Part shown: positions 7,384 to 14,620 of the stretch, one piece after another
Position numbering within the stretch: the first letter of the stretch is position 1
How the letters are laid out: each line of letters starts with the position of its first letter
Assembly (NCBI GenBank): GCA_003487665.1
Contig: DNFA01000081.1
Location: forward strand, 22,035-42,642
Direction of reading: 5' to 3'
Source: Oscillibacter sp.
GTDB taxonomy: Bacteria > Bacillota > Clostridia > Oscillospirales > Oscillospiraceae
Length of the DNA stretch: 20,608 nucleotides
Notes under the pieces: generated by a model
What the model saw: the letters and a program-made list of their open reading frames with translations, nothing else
The model's database searches: none
What the model was told of the DNA's origin: nothing
Program-made: the position numbers and the translations under genes

Positions 7384-8742
7384 ATGTCCACCCTGCTTAT
7401 CAGGAACATATCCCAGCTGGTCACCTGCGACGACAGCGACCGCATCCTGCAAAACGCGGACATCTACTGTGAGGACGGCTTTATCCGCGCCATCGGCACC
7501 GGTCTGGCCGTCACCGCCGATGAGGTTATCGACGGGCGGCACATGCTGTGCTATCCCGGCCTTGTAAACACCCACCACCATCTCTATCAGGTGTTCTCCC
7601 GCAACCTGCCGCAGGTGCAGAACATGGAGCTGTTCGACTGGCTGAAGACCCTGTACGAGATCTGGAAGAATCTGGACGAGGATGTGATCCGGCTGTCCAG
7701 TCTCACCGGCATGGGCGAGCTGATGAAGCACGGCTGCACCACCTGCTTCGACCACCACTACGTCTTCCCCGCCCACAGCGGCGACCTGCTGGGCGCACAG
7801 CTCAGCGCCGCCCGGGAGCTGGGCATCCGCCTGTATATGAGCCGGGGCAGCATGGATCTCAGCGTCAAGGACGGCGGTCTGCCGCCGGACAGCGTGGTGC
7901 AGACCGTGGATGAGATCATGGCCGACAGCGTCCGCTGCATCGAAAAATACCACGACGACAGCTACGGCTCCATGCATCGGGTGGCGCTGGCACCCTGCTC
8001 CCCCTTCTCCGTGTCGGCAGAGCTGCTGCGGCAGAGCGCCATCCTCGCCCGGCAGTACCATGTCCGGCTGCACACCCACCTGTGCGAGACGAAGGACGAG
8101 GAGAACTTCATGCTGGCGCGGGAGGGCGTCCGTCCGCTGGAATACATGGCGCGGCTGGGCTGGCTGGGCGGCGATGTGTGGTTCGCCCACGGCATCCACT
8201 TCAACGACGAGGAGCTGCGTCTGCTGGCACAGACCGGCACCGGCGTGGCGCACTGCCCCATCAGCAACATGAAGCTGTCCAGCGGCATCGCCCGCATTCC
8301 GGAGATGCTGGCGCTGGGCGTGCCCGTGGGTCTGGCGGTGGACGGCTCCGCCAGCAACGACGGCTCCAGCCTGCTGGAGGAGCTGCGGGTGGCATTCCTG
8401 CTGCACCGGCTGAACTCCAGCCGTCAGGCTCCCACCGGCTATGACATGCTGAAGATCGCCACCCGTGGCAGCGCCCGGCTGCTGGGGCGGGACGACATTG
8501 GCCAGCTGGCCGAGGGCAAGTGCGCCGACCTGTTCATGCTCGACAGCCGCCGGCTGGAGCTGGTGGGCGCCTGCACGGATCCCGGCAGCGTGCTGGGCAC
8601 CGTGGGCGTCCGGGGCGCCGTGGACTACACGGTGGTGCACGGCCGCGTCACCGTCCGGGACGGCCGCCTTGTCACCGTGGATGAGGAAAAGGTGGCGCAG
8701 GAGGCCAACGACAAATGCCGCGCCTATCTTGCCAAGGCGTAA
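7384..8742 (+). CDS. 8-oxoguanine deaminase-like amidohydrolase
   Basis: A 452-residue metal-dependent amidohydrolase of the AtzB/TrzN/SsnA group. Ligands: HxH at His64 and His66 (in VNTHHHLYQ), His232 (HTHLCE, with Glu235 as probable general acid/base), His269 (AHGIH) and Asp320 (VDGSASND). The segments MSRGSMDLSVKDGGLPP (152-168), ALAPCSPFSV (201-210) and the ATRGSARLLGR stretch resemble the 8-oxoguanine deaminase of Pseudomonas (PA0142 type) far more than E. coli SsnA, as far as I recall these sequences. That enzyme turns 8-oxoguanine into urate and ammonia and also acts on isocytosine. Hydroxydechloroatrazine ethylaminohydrolase is a common automatic label for the same family. AAGGAGG precedes the ATG. 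Urate produced here would enter the breakdown route suggested by ygeW and arcC. Confidence 0.87.
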   Translation: MSTLLIRNISQLVTCDDSDRILQNADIYCEDGFIRAIGTGLAVTADEVIDGRHMLCYPGLVNTHHHLYQVFSRNLPQVQNMELFDWLKTLYEIWKNLDEDVIRLSSLTGMGELMKHGCTTCFDHHYVFPAHSGDLLGAQLSAARELGIRLYMSRGSMDLSVKDGGLPPDSVVQTVDEIMADSVRCIEKYHDDSYGSMHRVALAPCSPFSVSAELLRQSAILARQYHVRLHTHLCETKDEENFMLAREGVRPLEYMARLGWLGGDVWFAHGIHFNDEELRLLAQTGTGVAHCPISNMKLSSGIARIPEMLALGVPVGLAVDGSASNDGSSLLEELRVAFLLHRLNSSRQAPTGYDMLKIATRGSARLLGRDDIGQLAEGKCADLFMLDSRRLELVGACTDPGSVLGTVGVRGAVDYTVVHGRVTVRDGRLVTVDEEKVAQEANDKCRAYLAKA

Positions 8743-8786
8743 GCGCATGATTTGCGGTGGCTTTCGCTTTGGTTGCTGAAGGAAAC

Positions 8787-8829
8787 TGTCACTGTGAGCC
8801 AGTGACCGTGTCGCCGGCGCGCAATGACA
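8787..8829. repeat. Imperfect 43-bp intergenic palindrome
   Basis: The arms TGTCACTGTGAGCC (8787-8800) and GGCGCGCAATGACA (8816-8829) match at 11 of 14 positions as inverted repeats. The inner GTCACTG/CAGTGAC (8788-8794, 8800-8806) forms a perfect smaller stem. TGTCA...TGACA ends with TTGCG-like arms recall REP-like palindromes scattered in clostridial genomes. It occupies the 258-base gap between the deaminase and the next promoter. Confidence 0.5.
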
Positions 8830-8928
8830 GGGCTGCGCGGTCTGCCCTTCGCCTGGTTCCGCCAGATCCCGGCACTTTTCTGCGCGATAGTCAATGTGAA
8901 CGATCTGTTAAAAACTGCCCCTCTTTTC

Positions 8929-8957
8929 TTTACAGATGTCACTTTTCATGCTATAAT
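8929..8957 (+). promoter_or_regulatory. Sigma-A promoter of the TIM-barrel gene
   Basis: TTTACA (8929-8934), exactly 17 bases, TATAAT (8952-8957). The transcript would start at about 8964, leaving a leader of under 40 bases with GGAAGGAA just before the GTG start. The downstream gene is therefore its own transcription unit. Confidence 0.85.
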
Positions 8958-9000
8958 GTTCCCAATTAGAAAATAGCAAATTGCTGGAAAGGAAGGAACT

Positions 9001-9723
9001 GTGAAGAAATATGTCCCCACCTACGAGGGCACGCTGCGCAAGCACGCGCTGACCGTGCCCCACTGCATCAGCAAGTGCAGCGGCATCCGCGTGTTTGGCC
9101 GCCGCATCAAATCGCTGGTGTTCAGCACCGATGTGGCCATTATCAAGAACATCAACGCCGACGCCATTATCGCCGTCTACCCCTTCACGCCCCAGGCCGG
9201 TATCACCCAGGCCATCATCGGCGTGTCTGACGTGCCCGTGTTCGTGGGCGTAGGCGGCGGCCTGACCAACGGCCAGCGCTCGGCGCATGTGGCTGCCTTT
9301 GCGGAGCATCAGGGCGCTTTCGGCGTGGTGTGCAACACCTTCATCGACGACGACACCATCCGCGCCATCAAAGCCACTGTGGAGATACCCGTGGTATACA
9401 CCGTGGTATCTGAAAAGGTAGATCTGGAGAGCAAGCTGGCCGCGGGCATCGACTTTGTCAACGTCTCCGGTGCCGACCGCACCCCCGCCATCGTTGCGGA
9501 GATACGCGCCCGCTATCCGGAGCTGCCCATCATCGCCACCGGCGGCCCCACGGAGGAGACGATCCTGGCCACCATCGCCGCCGGCGCTAACGCCATCACA
9601 TACACGCCGCCCACCAACGGGCAGCTGTTTGCCAAGGATATGCACCGCTACCGGGAGTGGTTCGCCCACATGGACGACCCGGAGGAGGACGAAAAGGCGT
9701 CCCCCTCTGACACAGCGCAGTGA
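9001..9723 (+). CDS. TIM-barrel protein of unknown function (often labelled hydrolase)
   Basis: A 240-residue soluble protein starting at GTG, with GGAAGGAA (8991-8998) two bases upstream. Alternating beta strands and helices suggest a (beta/alpha)8 barrel: IIAVYPFTPQ, VPVFVGVGGG, PVVYTVVSEK, FVNVSGAD and, near the C-terminus, PIIATGGPTEETI, a typical phosphate-binding strand-loop of HisA/NanE/FMN-type barrels. I recall close clostridial relatives annotated only as hydrolase; no function is established to my knowledge. The last 20 residues are acidic and probably disordered. It has its own perfect promoter and a terminator, so membership of the purine pathway rests only on proximity. No catalytic residues can be assigned with confidence. 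Confidence 0.85.
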   Translation: MKKYVPTYEGTLRKHALTVPHCISKCSGIRVFGRRIKSLVFSTDVAIIKNINADAIIAVYPFTPQAGITQAIIGVSDVPVFVGVGGGLTNGQRSAHVAAFAEHQGAFGVVCNTFIDDDTIRAIKATVEIPVVYTVVSEKVDLESKLAAGIDFVNVSGADRTPAIVAEIRARYPELPIIATGGPTEETILATIAAGANAITYTPPTNGQLFAKDMHRYREWFAHMDDPEEDEKASPSDTAQ

Positions 9724-9763
9724 TGTAAAAGCGAGACTGTTGAAAAAGATCAGATAGATAGTA

Positions 9764-9797
9764 GGAAAGGGAACCCCCAGGGTTCCCTTTCCCATTT
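9764..9797 (+). terminator. Terminator-like hairpin after the TIM-barrel gene
   Basis: Perfect 13-bp stem (9764-9776 with 9780-9792), CCA loop, followed by CATTT. The weak T-tract suggests it works together with the second hairpin just downstream. Confidence 0.7.
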
Positions 9798-9810
9798 AAT
9801 CAACCGCCGC

Positions 9811-9848
9811 AGCGCAGCCGTTCAGAAACTGAACTGCTGCGCTTTTTT
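9811..9848 (+). terminator. Second hairpin with T-tract before the recombinase
   Basis: AGCGCAGC and GTTCAG (9811-9825, one unpaired C) pair with CTGAAC and GCTGCGCT (9829-9843, one unpaired T) around AAA, followed by a T-run to 9848. It is oriented to stop + strand transcription from running into the convergent recombinase gene. Confidence 0.75.
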
Positions 9849-9880
9849 CAGCTTCCGGCGCTTTGCTGCAAGAAGCCGGA

Positions 9881-11434
9881 TCATCGTCCCTCCAGCAGCG
9901 CGCGGTAGTCCTCCGGGAGCAGGTAGTCGATCTCTATGCGGTTCCCTTCATAGACGCGAATTTCCCGGATGGCGGCGGCCACGGTGGGGCGATCCAATTC
10001 CGTCAGGCGCCCCGAAGCCAACAGCTCCTTCACCCACGGCAGAGCCAGCGGATCGCCCGGCACTGAATCGCGCAGCTTGTCCAGCTGAGCCTGCAGTGCC
10101 CTCTCCTGCGCGTCATAGTCGGCGCGGCAGCGGAGGTAATCCTCCTTGGAGATAAGGGCGTCCTGATAGTCCTCATAGGCACTCTGGCGGCGGCGCTGGA
10201 CGCGCTGCAGGGCGGCTTCCAGCTTTTGGGTCTGGTCGGCGTCGGGTCGCGGGCGCTTTGCCGTGCCCTGCTGTGCCAGCTGGCGGAGGTTTTCCACGTC
10301 GGCAATGAGTTGGTTCAAATCATCCAGTATCACCTTCGTCAACACATCGTGGGCGATGTAATGCTTGCTGCACACGGACGCGCCGTAGCGCTTATAGGAG
10401 CCGCAGGTGTAGAAGGTTTTGCCGCCCCAGACTGTCCTGACCATGGCGCGCCCACAGTCGCCGCACTTGAGAAAGCCCGCAAAGGAGCTGATGCTCTGGC
10501 GGAAATCCGGCGTGCGGGCGTTGGTGTTCAGCAGTGTCTGCACCCGCTGCCATTGGTCTTGCTCGATGATCGGCTGGTGGGTGCCGGGCACCACCGTCCA
10601 CCGGGAGCGCTCCTTCCGCCTGGCTTTCCCGTGCATCTGAAGGCGGTCGTCCCGCCCCTGCTCCATGTTCCCGATGTACATCTCGTTTTGCAGGATGCGG
10701 TGGATGGTGGCGTATGTCCAGTAGGTGGTGGCCGCCAGCCGGTGGTTGTTGCGGTATTTTTCGCCGGTGAGCCGCTTGTACTCACTGGGGCAGGGGATGC
10801 CCTCCTCGTTCAGCTGCTTGGCGATGCGGAGCTTGCCCATCCCGTTTTCAAACAGGGTGAAGATGCGCCGCACCACCTCCGCCGCAGGCGGGTCGATGAC
10901 CAGACGATTGTGGTTTTGCGGATTTTTGCAGTAGCCGTAGCTGGCGAAGGCTCCGATGAACTCGCCCCGCTGCTGCTTGGCGCGGAGAGAACTTTTGACC
11001 TTCTGGGAGATGTCCCGGGCGTACTGGGTGTTGAACAGGTTTTTCAGCGGCATCATCATGTCGTAGGCGCCGCGGGCGCTGTCAATGTTATCCGTGACGG
11101 CGATGAAGCGCACGCCGTGCTCCGGCAGCCAGCGCTCCAAGTAGCGGCCTGTTTCGATGTAGTCGCGGCCAAAGCGGGACAGATCCTTTACCAGCACGCA
11201 GCGGATGCGCCCGCTTTCCATGTCCCGCAGCATCCGCTGAAAGGCGGGGCGCTGGAAATTCGTACCAGTATAGCCGTCGTCTGCATAGCATTCTGCCACG
11301 GTCAACTCAGGATGATTTTCGATATACTCCTCCAGCAGCTTCCGCTGGTTGCCGATGGAATCGCTCTCCATCCGGTCGCCGTCCTCCCGGGACAGGCGGC
11401 AGTACAGCGCGGTGGGCAGCGGTCGCTGCTCCAT
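9881..11434 (-). CDS. Large serine recombinase (TnpX/TndX type)
   Basis: A site-specific recombinase of 517 residues, the size of TndX/TnpX family enzymes that excise and insert clostridial mobilisable elements. Resolvase domain (about 7-155): YCRLS with catalytic Ser15, DGYTGTNF, and VKDLSRFGRD (82-91). The recombinase domain (about 180-300) includes GNMEQGR. A zinc ribbon follows with Cys324, Cys327, Cys344 and Cys355, then a charged coiled coil (about 400-455). All key residues are present, so it looks intact. AGGAGG lies 7 bases before the ATG. No other transfer, replication or cargo gene is adjacent, so this is either a remnant of a lost element or an enzyme of a very small one. A short ORF lies 33 bases upstream on the same strand. 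Confidence 0.94.
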   Translation of the reverse strand: MEQRPLPTALYCRLSREDGDRMESDSIGNQRKLLEEYIENHPELTVAECYADDGYTGTNFQRPAFQRMLRDMESGRIRCVLVKDLSRFGRDYIETGRYLERWLPEHGVRFIAVTDNIDSARGAYDMMMPLKNLFNTQYARDISQKVKSSLRAKQQRGEFIGAFASYGYCKNPQNHNRLVIDPPAAEVVRRIFTLFENGMGKLRIAKQLNEEGIPCPSEYKRLTGEKYRNNHRLAATTYWTYATIHRILQNEMYIGNMEQGRDDRLQMHGKARRKERSRWTVVPGTHQPIIEQDQWQRVQTLLNTNARTPDFRQSISSFAGFLKCGDCGRAMVRTVWGGKTFYTCGSYKRYGASVCSKHYIAHDVLTKVILDDLNQLIADVENLRQLAQQGTAKRPRPDADQTQKLEAALQRVQRRRQSAYEDYQDALISKEDYLRCRADYDAQERALQAQLDKLRDSVPGDPLALPWVKELLASGRLTELDRPTVAAAIREIRVYEGNRIEIDYLLPEDYRALLEGR

Positions 11435-11467
11435 ACGCTCCCTCCTTTCCGTGGACTGCCGCAGCCG

Positions 11468-11575
11468 TCAAGCCGCCTGTGTGTGGGCGCGGATGAGTTC
11501 CAGAACCAGCGCTTCCGCTGTCTGCTGACCGAGAAAATTGCGGGTGACGGTGAGCGCCGGCTGATCGGTTGACAT
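11468..11575 (-). CDS. Small ORF (35 residues) upstream of the recombinase
   Basis: A 35-residue ORF beginning MSTDQPALTVTRNF and ending RAHTQAA, with AGAGGAGG about 7 bases before its ATG, which is a strong argument that it is translated. A longer in-frame version starting at 11701 would run through the terminator hairpin and is less likely. It lies 33 bases upstream of the recombinase gene, so the two are probably cotranscribed. I do not recognise a domain; a small ORF in this place is something I recall from other clostridial recombinase loci, and a role in controlling or assisting the recombinase is only a guess. Confidence 0.55.
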   Translation of the reverse strand: MSTDQPALTVTRNFLGQQTAEALVLELIRAHTQAA

Positions 11576-11661
11576 AAACAGACCTCCTCTTTGAGAATAG
11601 TCCATCGTATGCGCGTTGCGGGAGCCGTATGTTTGCCGGTCGGACATAAATTCGATCAGGC

Positions 11662-11706
11662 GGAAAAACAAAGCGCCATGCAGGAGGCGCACCTCCTGCA
11701 TGGCGC
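11662..11706 (-). terminator. Terminator of the two-component operon
   Basis: Perfect 15-bp stem (11673-11687 with 11692-11706), loop CGCA. On the - strand it is followed by TTTGTTTTT. It sits 11 bases past the stop codon of the histidine kinase gene. Confidence 0.9.
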
Positions 11707-11717
11707 AGCGCCGCGGA

Positions 11718-12776
11718 TCATTCCCCCGCTGCGGGCAGCGTTACGGTGAAGGTGGAGCCGTTGCCGGGGCGGGAGAACACCGCCACCCGGCCGCCGCACA
11801 GCGCCACCACCCGGCGCACGATGGACAGTCCCAGACCGTTGCCCCGGCTATCCGGATACGGGGCGGCGCGGTAGAATTTTTCAAAAATGTGCCGCTGCGT
11901 CTCCTCGTCCATGCCGATACCCGTGTCGGAGACGGAGACAGTGATCTCTCCCTCGCTCTGCCGCAGCACCACGGTGATCTGCCCGCCGGAAGGTGTAAAG
12001 CGGATGGCGTTGGACAGGAGATTCGACCAGATGTGCTCCACCAGCTCCTCGTTGCCGTAGTAGTCCACCTGATCCAGGTCGCCCTCCACGGTCAGCCCCT
12101 TTTGCAGCCAGTCCCTCTCCTGCTGGCGGACGCACCGCCGCAGCTGCTCGTCCTGGCTGTACAGCGTTTTGTCGGATACGATCTCGGTGTTTTCATACTG
12201 CGCCAGCTCCAGAATGTGGGTGCTCATGGCTGCCAGCCTTTCGGACTGCTGCACCACGGTGTTTGTATAGGTCTGCCGCTGCTCCGGCGTCAGATCGTCG
12301 TTTTGCAGCAGCTTGGCGAAGCCCCGGATGGAGATCAGGGGCGTTTTGAACTCATGGGAGAAGGTGTTCACGAAGTCCATGCGCAGCAGCGCCACGCCGG
12401 ACAGCTCCTCCGCCATTTTGTTGAAGCTGCGGATGTACTCCGCCACCTCGCCCCGGGCGCCCCGCATCTCCACCCGCACGGAGTAATCGCCGGAGGCCAC
12501 CGACTGCGTGGCCTGCATCAGCCGGGAAAGCGGCGCCAGATACCCGCGGAAGATGAACACGGCCAGCAGAACGCCCAGAATGGCGCTGATGGTCAGGATA
12601 AGAATAGGCCAGAGCAGCGTATAATTTGCTTTGTCCAGATGCACCAGCTGCTGCACCAGCGCGAATATGCCCAGCGCCAGCACAACATACACCGCCACCA
12701 GACCCAGCACCAGGAGGAACATGGTGCCCAGCAGGCGGACGGGCGGATTCTCTTTCTTCACGTCAGTTTTCCGCAT
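11718..12776 (-). CDS. Sensor histidine kinase with minimal external loop
   Basis: A membrane histidine kinase, 352 residues from the ATG at 12776, which has GGGAGG about 6 bases upstream and overlaps the regulator gene by 14 bases; a longer in-frame start exists but lies inside that gene. Order: TM1 (about 14-43), about ten external residues, TM2 (about 54-77), HAMP (about 78-130), DHp with FSHEFKTPL and phospho-acceptor His141, and the ATPase domain: N-box HIWSNLLSN (248-256), G1 DTGIGMD (284-290), F-box FEKFYR, G2 GNGLGL (312-317). All catalytic motifs are intact. The tiny external loop means that the signal is likely sensed in or near the membrane, or via an accessory protein, as in intramembrane-sensing kinases of Bacillota that answer to envelope stress; the actual stimulus is unknown. 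Confidence 0.93.
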   Translation of the reverse strand: MRKTDVKKENPPVRLLGTMFLLVLGLVAVYVVLALGIFALVQQLVHLDKANYTLLWPILILTISAILGVLLAVFIFRGYLAPLSRLMQATQSVASGDYSVRVEMRGARGEVAEYIRSFNKMAEELSGVALLRMDFVNTFSHEFKTPLISIRGFAKLLQNDDLTPEQRQTYTNTVVQQSERLAAMSTHILELAQYENTEIVSDKTLYSQDEQLRRCVRQQERDWLQKGLTVEGDLDQVDYYGNEELVEHIWSNLLSNAIRFTPSGGQITVVLRQSEGEITVSVSDTGIGMDEETQRHIFEKFYRAAPYPDSRGNGLGLSIVRRVVALCGGRVAVFSRPGNGSTFTVTLPAAGE

Positions 12777-13455
12777 TTCCGTCCTCCCGGGGCATCCCCA
12801 TATAACCGAAGCCGCGGATCGTCCGCAGCTCAAAGTCCCGGTTGTCCCGGAATTTTTCCCGCAGCCGGGAGATGTAGACCTCCACGGTGTGCTCGTCCAC
12901 ATCGCTGTCCAGATCCCATATATCGTCGATGAGCTGGCGCTTGGTAAAAAGCGTCCGGGGGTAGGACAGCAGCTTGTACAGCAGCAGGAATTCCTTGGCG
13001 GCCAGCTGCCATGTGCCCTGCGGCGTGATGACCTGCAGGGAGCCGCGATCCAGCACCGTGGCTCCCACCGTCAGGCGGCGATCCGCCCGGCTGCAATACC
13101 GCCGCAGCAGCGCCTCAATGCGCCAGAGCATCTCCTCCTCGTCCACGGGCTTGACCATGTAGTCGTCCGTCCCCGCCCGGAAGCCCCGGCGCTTGTCCTC
13201 CTGGGTCACGCGCGCCGTCACCATCAGCACCGGCAGGTCGCAGTTGCCCTCCCGCAGCGTCCGGGTGAAGGTGATGCCGTCCATCCGGGGCATGGTGATG
13301 TCCACCACCGCCAGATCGCACTGGTAGTGCTCCATCACCTCCAGCGCCTCCACACCGTCCCGGGCGGGGCACGGCTCGTAGCCGGCGCGCCGCAGCACCT
13401 CGCACATCAGGAAACGGGCGCTGTCGTCATCCTCGGCCACCAGAATGCGGAACAT
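12763..13455 (-). CDS. OmpR-family response regulator
   Basis: A two-domain regulator of 230 residues. The receiver (1-115) has an acidic cluster in VAEDDD, phospho-acceptor Asp52 in VVDITMP, Thr80 in MVTAR and Lys102 in YMVKPVDE. The winged helix (about 130-222) is of the OmpR/PhoB type, with LLSYPRTLFTKRQLIDDIW and a C-terminal TIRGFGYM wing. The start at 13455 is chosen because AAGGGAGG (13463-13470) is 7 bases upstream; the ATG two codons earlier (13461) is too close to that site but cannot be excluded. It is the first gene of the operon with the kinase. DNA-binding sites may be the 11-bp-period repeats in the intergenic region to DegV, which would give control of DegV and of its own operon. 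Confidence 0.94.
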   Translation of the reverse strand: MFRILVAEDDDSARFLMCEVLRRAGYEPCPARDGVEALEVMEHYQCDLAVVDITMPRMDGITFTRTLREGNCDLPVLMVTARVTQEDKRRGFRAGTDDYMVKPVDEEEMLWRIEALLRRYCSRADRRLTVGATVLDRGSLQVITPQGTWQLAAKEFLLLYKLLSYPRTLFTKRQLIDDIWDLDSDVDEHTVEVYISRLREKFRDNRDFELRTIRGFGYMGMPREDGNAEN

Positions 13456-13518
13456 ATCCATTCCTCCCTTGCGTTTTTCTGGATTTTATCACACCCGCTC
13501 ACAAAAATCGAGAGGTTT

Positions 13519-13550
13519 TTGAGCTTGCGTTGAGGTTTCTTCGGTATACT
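13519..13550 (+). promoter_or_regulatory. DegV promoter with PhoB-like direct repeat
   Basis: TTGAG occurs at 13519-13523 and 13530-13534, an 11-base period, and ends 10 bases before a -10 box TATACT (13545-13550). No good -35 box is present. GAGGTTT also repeats at 13512-13518 and 13532-13538. This is the geometry of a PhoB/OmpR-type activation site. On the - strand a weak promoter for the regulator gene (TCGATT at 13506-13511, TAAAAT at 13483-13488) lies directly next to the repeats. Confidence 0.5.
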
Positions 13551-13590
13551 GCTCCTGTGCCATACATAACAAATAGGAGGAATACCCCTT

Positions 13591-14457
13591 ATGCCCAGAC
13601 CTGTCTGCATCACCTATGACAGCACCTGCGACCTGACGCCCCAGCTTCTGGAGCGCTTCCAGATCCGCACCATACCGCTGACCATCCAGAGCGGAGAGCG
13701 GGTCTTTCCCGACGACGGGCAGTACACCTCGGCGGAGCTGTACGCCGAGTACCGCCGGAACGGAACCCTGCCCAAGACCGCGGCGGTCAGCCCGGAGGAC
13801 TTCAAGGCGTTCTTTGCCCCGATCCTGGCGGAGGGATATGACATCGTGCATATCGACATCAGCTCAGAGCTGTCCTGCACCTGCCAGAACGCGGTGCTGG
13901 CGGCGCAGGAGCTGGCGGAGCAGGGGCAGATCCACGTGGTGGACAGCCGCCAGCTCTCCACCGGCGGCGGGCTGCTGGCCCTCCGGGGAGCCAAGCTGCG
14001 GGATGGCGGCATGGCGGCGGCGGATATCGCGGCAGAGCTGCGCCGCCTGGCCCCTCACAGCGATACCAGCTTCGTGCTGGACACGCTGGAATATATGTGG
14101 AAGGGCGGCCGGTGCAGCGGCGTGGCGGCGCTGGGCGCCAATGTGCTGAAGCTGAAGCCCTGTCTGGAGATGCGGGAGGGCAAGCTGGCGGTGTGCAAAA
14201 AGTACCGCGGCTCCATGGACAAGGTGTATCGCCAGTACATCGCGGAGCGGCTGGCGGGGAAGGCGGTGGTAGCCGACCACGCCTTCATCACCCACTCCGG
14301 CGAGGTGCCGGAGGAGACATTGCGGGAGCTGACGGAGCTGGTACGGGAGTTGGCCCCCTTCGAGGAGGTATTCGTCACCCAGGCGGGGTGCACCGTATCC
14401 TCTCACTGCGGCCCGGGCACGCTGGGCGTGCTGTTTCTGCGGCAGCCGGAGCAGTGA
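13591..14457 (+). CDS. DegV/FakB-family fatty acid-binding protein
   Basis: A 288-residue two-domain DegV protein. It starts with the family hallmark YDSTCDL (9-15) and then has KTAAVSPEDF, ISSELSCTCQNA and the C-terminal SSHCGPGTLGVLF, the part that carries the conserved His contacting the ligand carboxylate. FakB proteins of this family hold a fatty acid for phosphorylation by FakA, sending it to phospholipid synthesis; FakA is not in the window. AGGAGG (13575-13580) lies 10 bases before the ATG. It is divergent from the response regulator, with a possible regulator box in between, which would link lipid supply to envelope sensing. Which fatty acid it binds cannot be read from the sequence. 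Confidence 0.92.
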   Translation: MPRPVCITYDSTCDLTPQLLERFQIRTIPLTIQSGERVFPDDGQYTSAELYAEYRRNGTLPKTAAVSPEDFKAFFAPILAEGYDIVHIDISSELSCTCQNAVLAAQELAEQGQIHVVDSRQLSTGGGLLALRGAKLRDGGMAAADIAAELRRLAPHSDTSFVLDTLEYMWKGGRCSGVAALGANVLKLKPCLEMREGKLAVCKKYRGSMDKVYRQYIAERLAGKAVVADHAFITHSGEVPEETLRELTELVRELAPFEEVFVTQAGCTVSSHCGPGTLGVLFLRQPEQ

Positions 14458-14499
14458 GGGCGCAGACAGCAGCGTGAAGAGCCGCGCGGCACTTTCTTC

Positions 14500-14528
14500 T
14501 CGACGAAAGGCGCCTGGGCTGGTATACT
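14500..14528 (+). promoter_or_regulatory. Probable promoter of the sigma/anti-sigma operon
   Basis: TCGACG (14500-14505), 17-base spacer, TATACT (14523-14528) with an upstream TGG giving an extended -10. A leader of about 85 bases follows and carries a small hairpin, CCGTG-CATTA-CACGG (14586-14600), just before the ribosome binding site. Confidence 0.5.
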
Positions 14529-14620
14529 AAGCGCGGGGTCAGGCTGTAAAATTTTATTTTGCCCGCATGCAATAAAACGCCCTTTCCGTGCATTACACGG
14601 ATGACAGGAGATAGAAGCCC

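Noticed and set aside
10226..11572. A 448-codon + strand frame opposite the serine recombinase
   Set aside because: The recombinase on the - strand has every catalytic and zinc-ribbon residue; the opposite frame has no recognisable domain.
11576..11701. N-terminal extension of the small ORF upstream of the recombinase
   Set aside because: The extended frame passes through the kinase terminator hairpin and its start has no ribosome binding site, whereas the ATG at 11575 has an excellent one.
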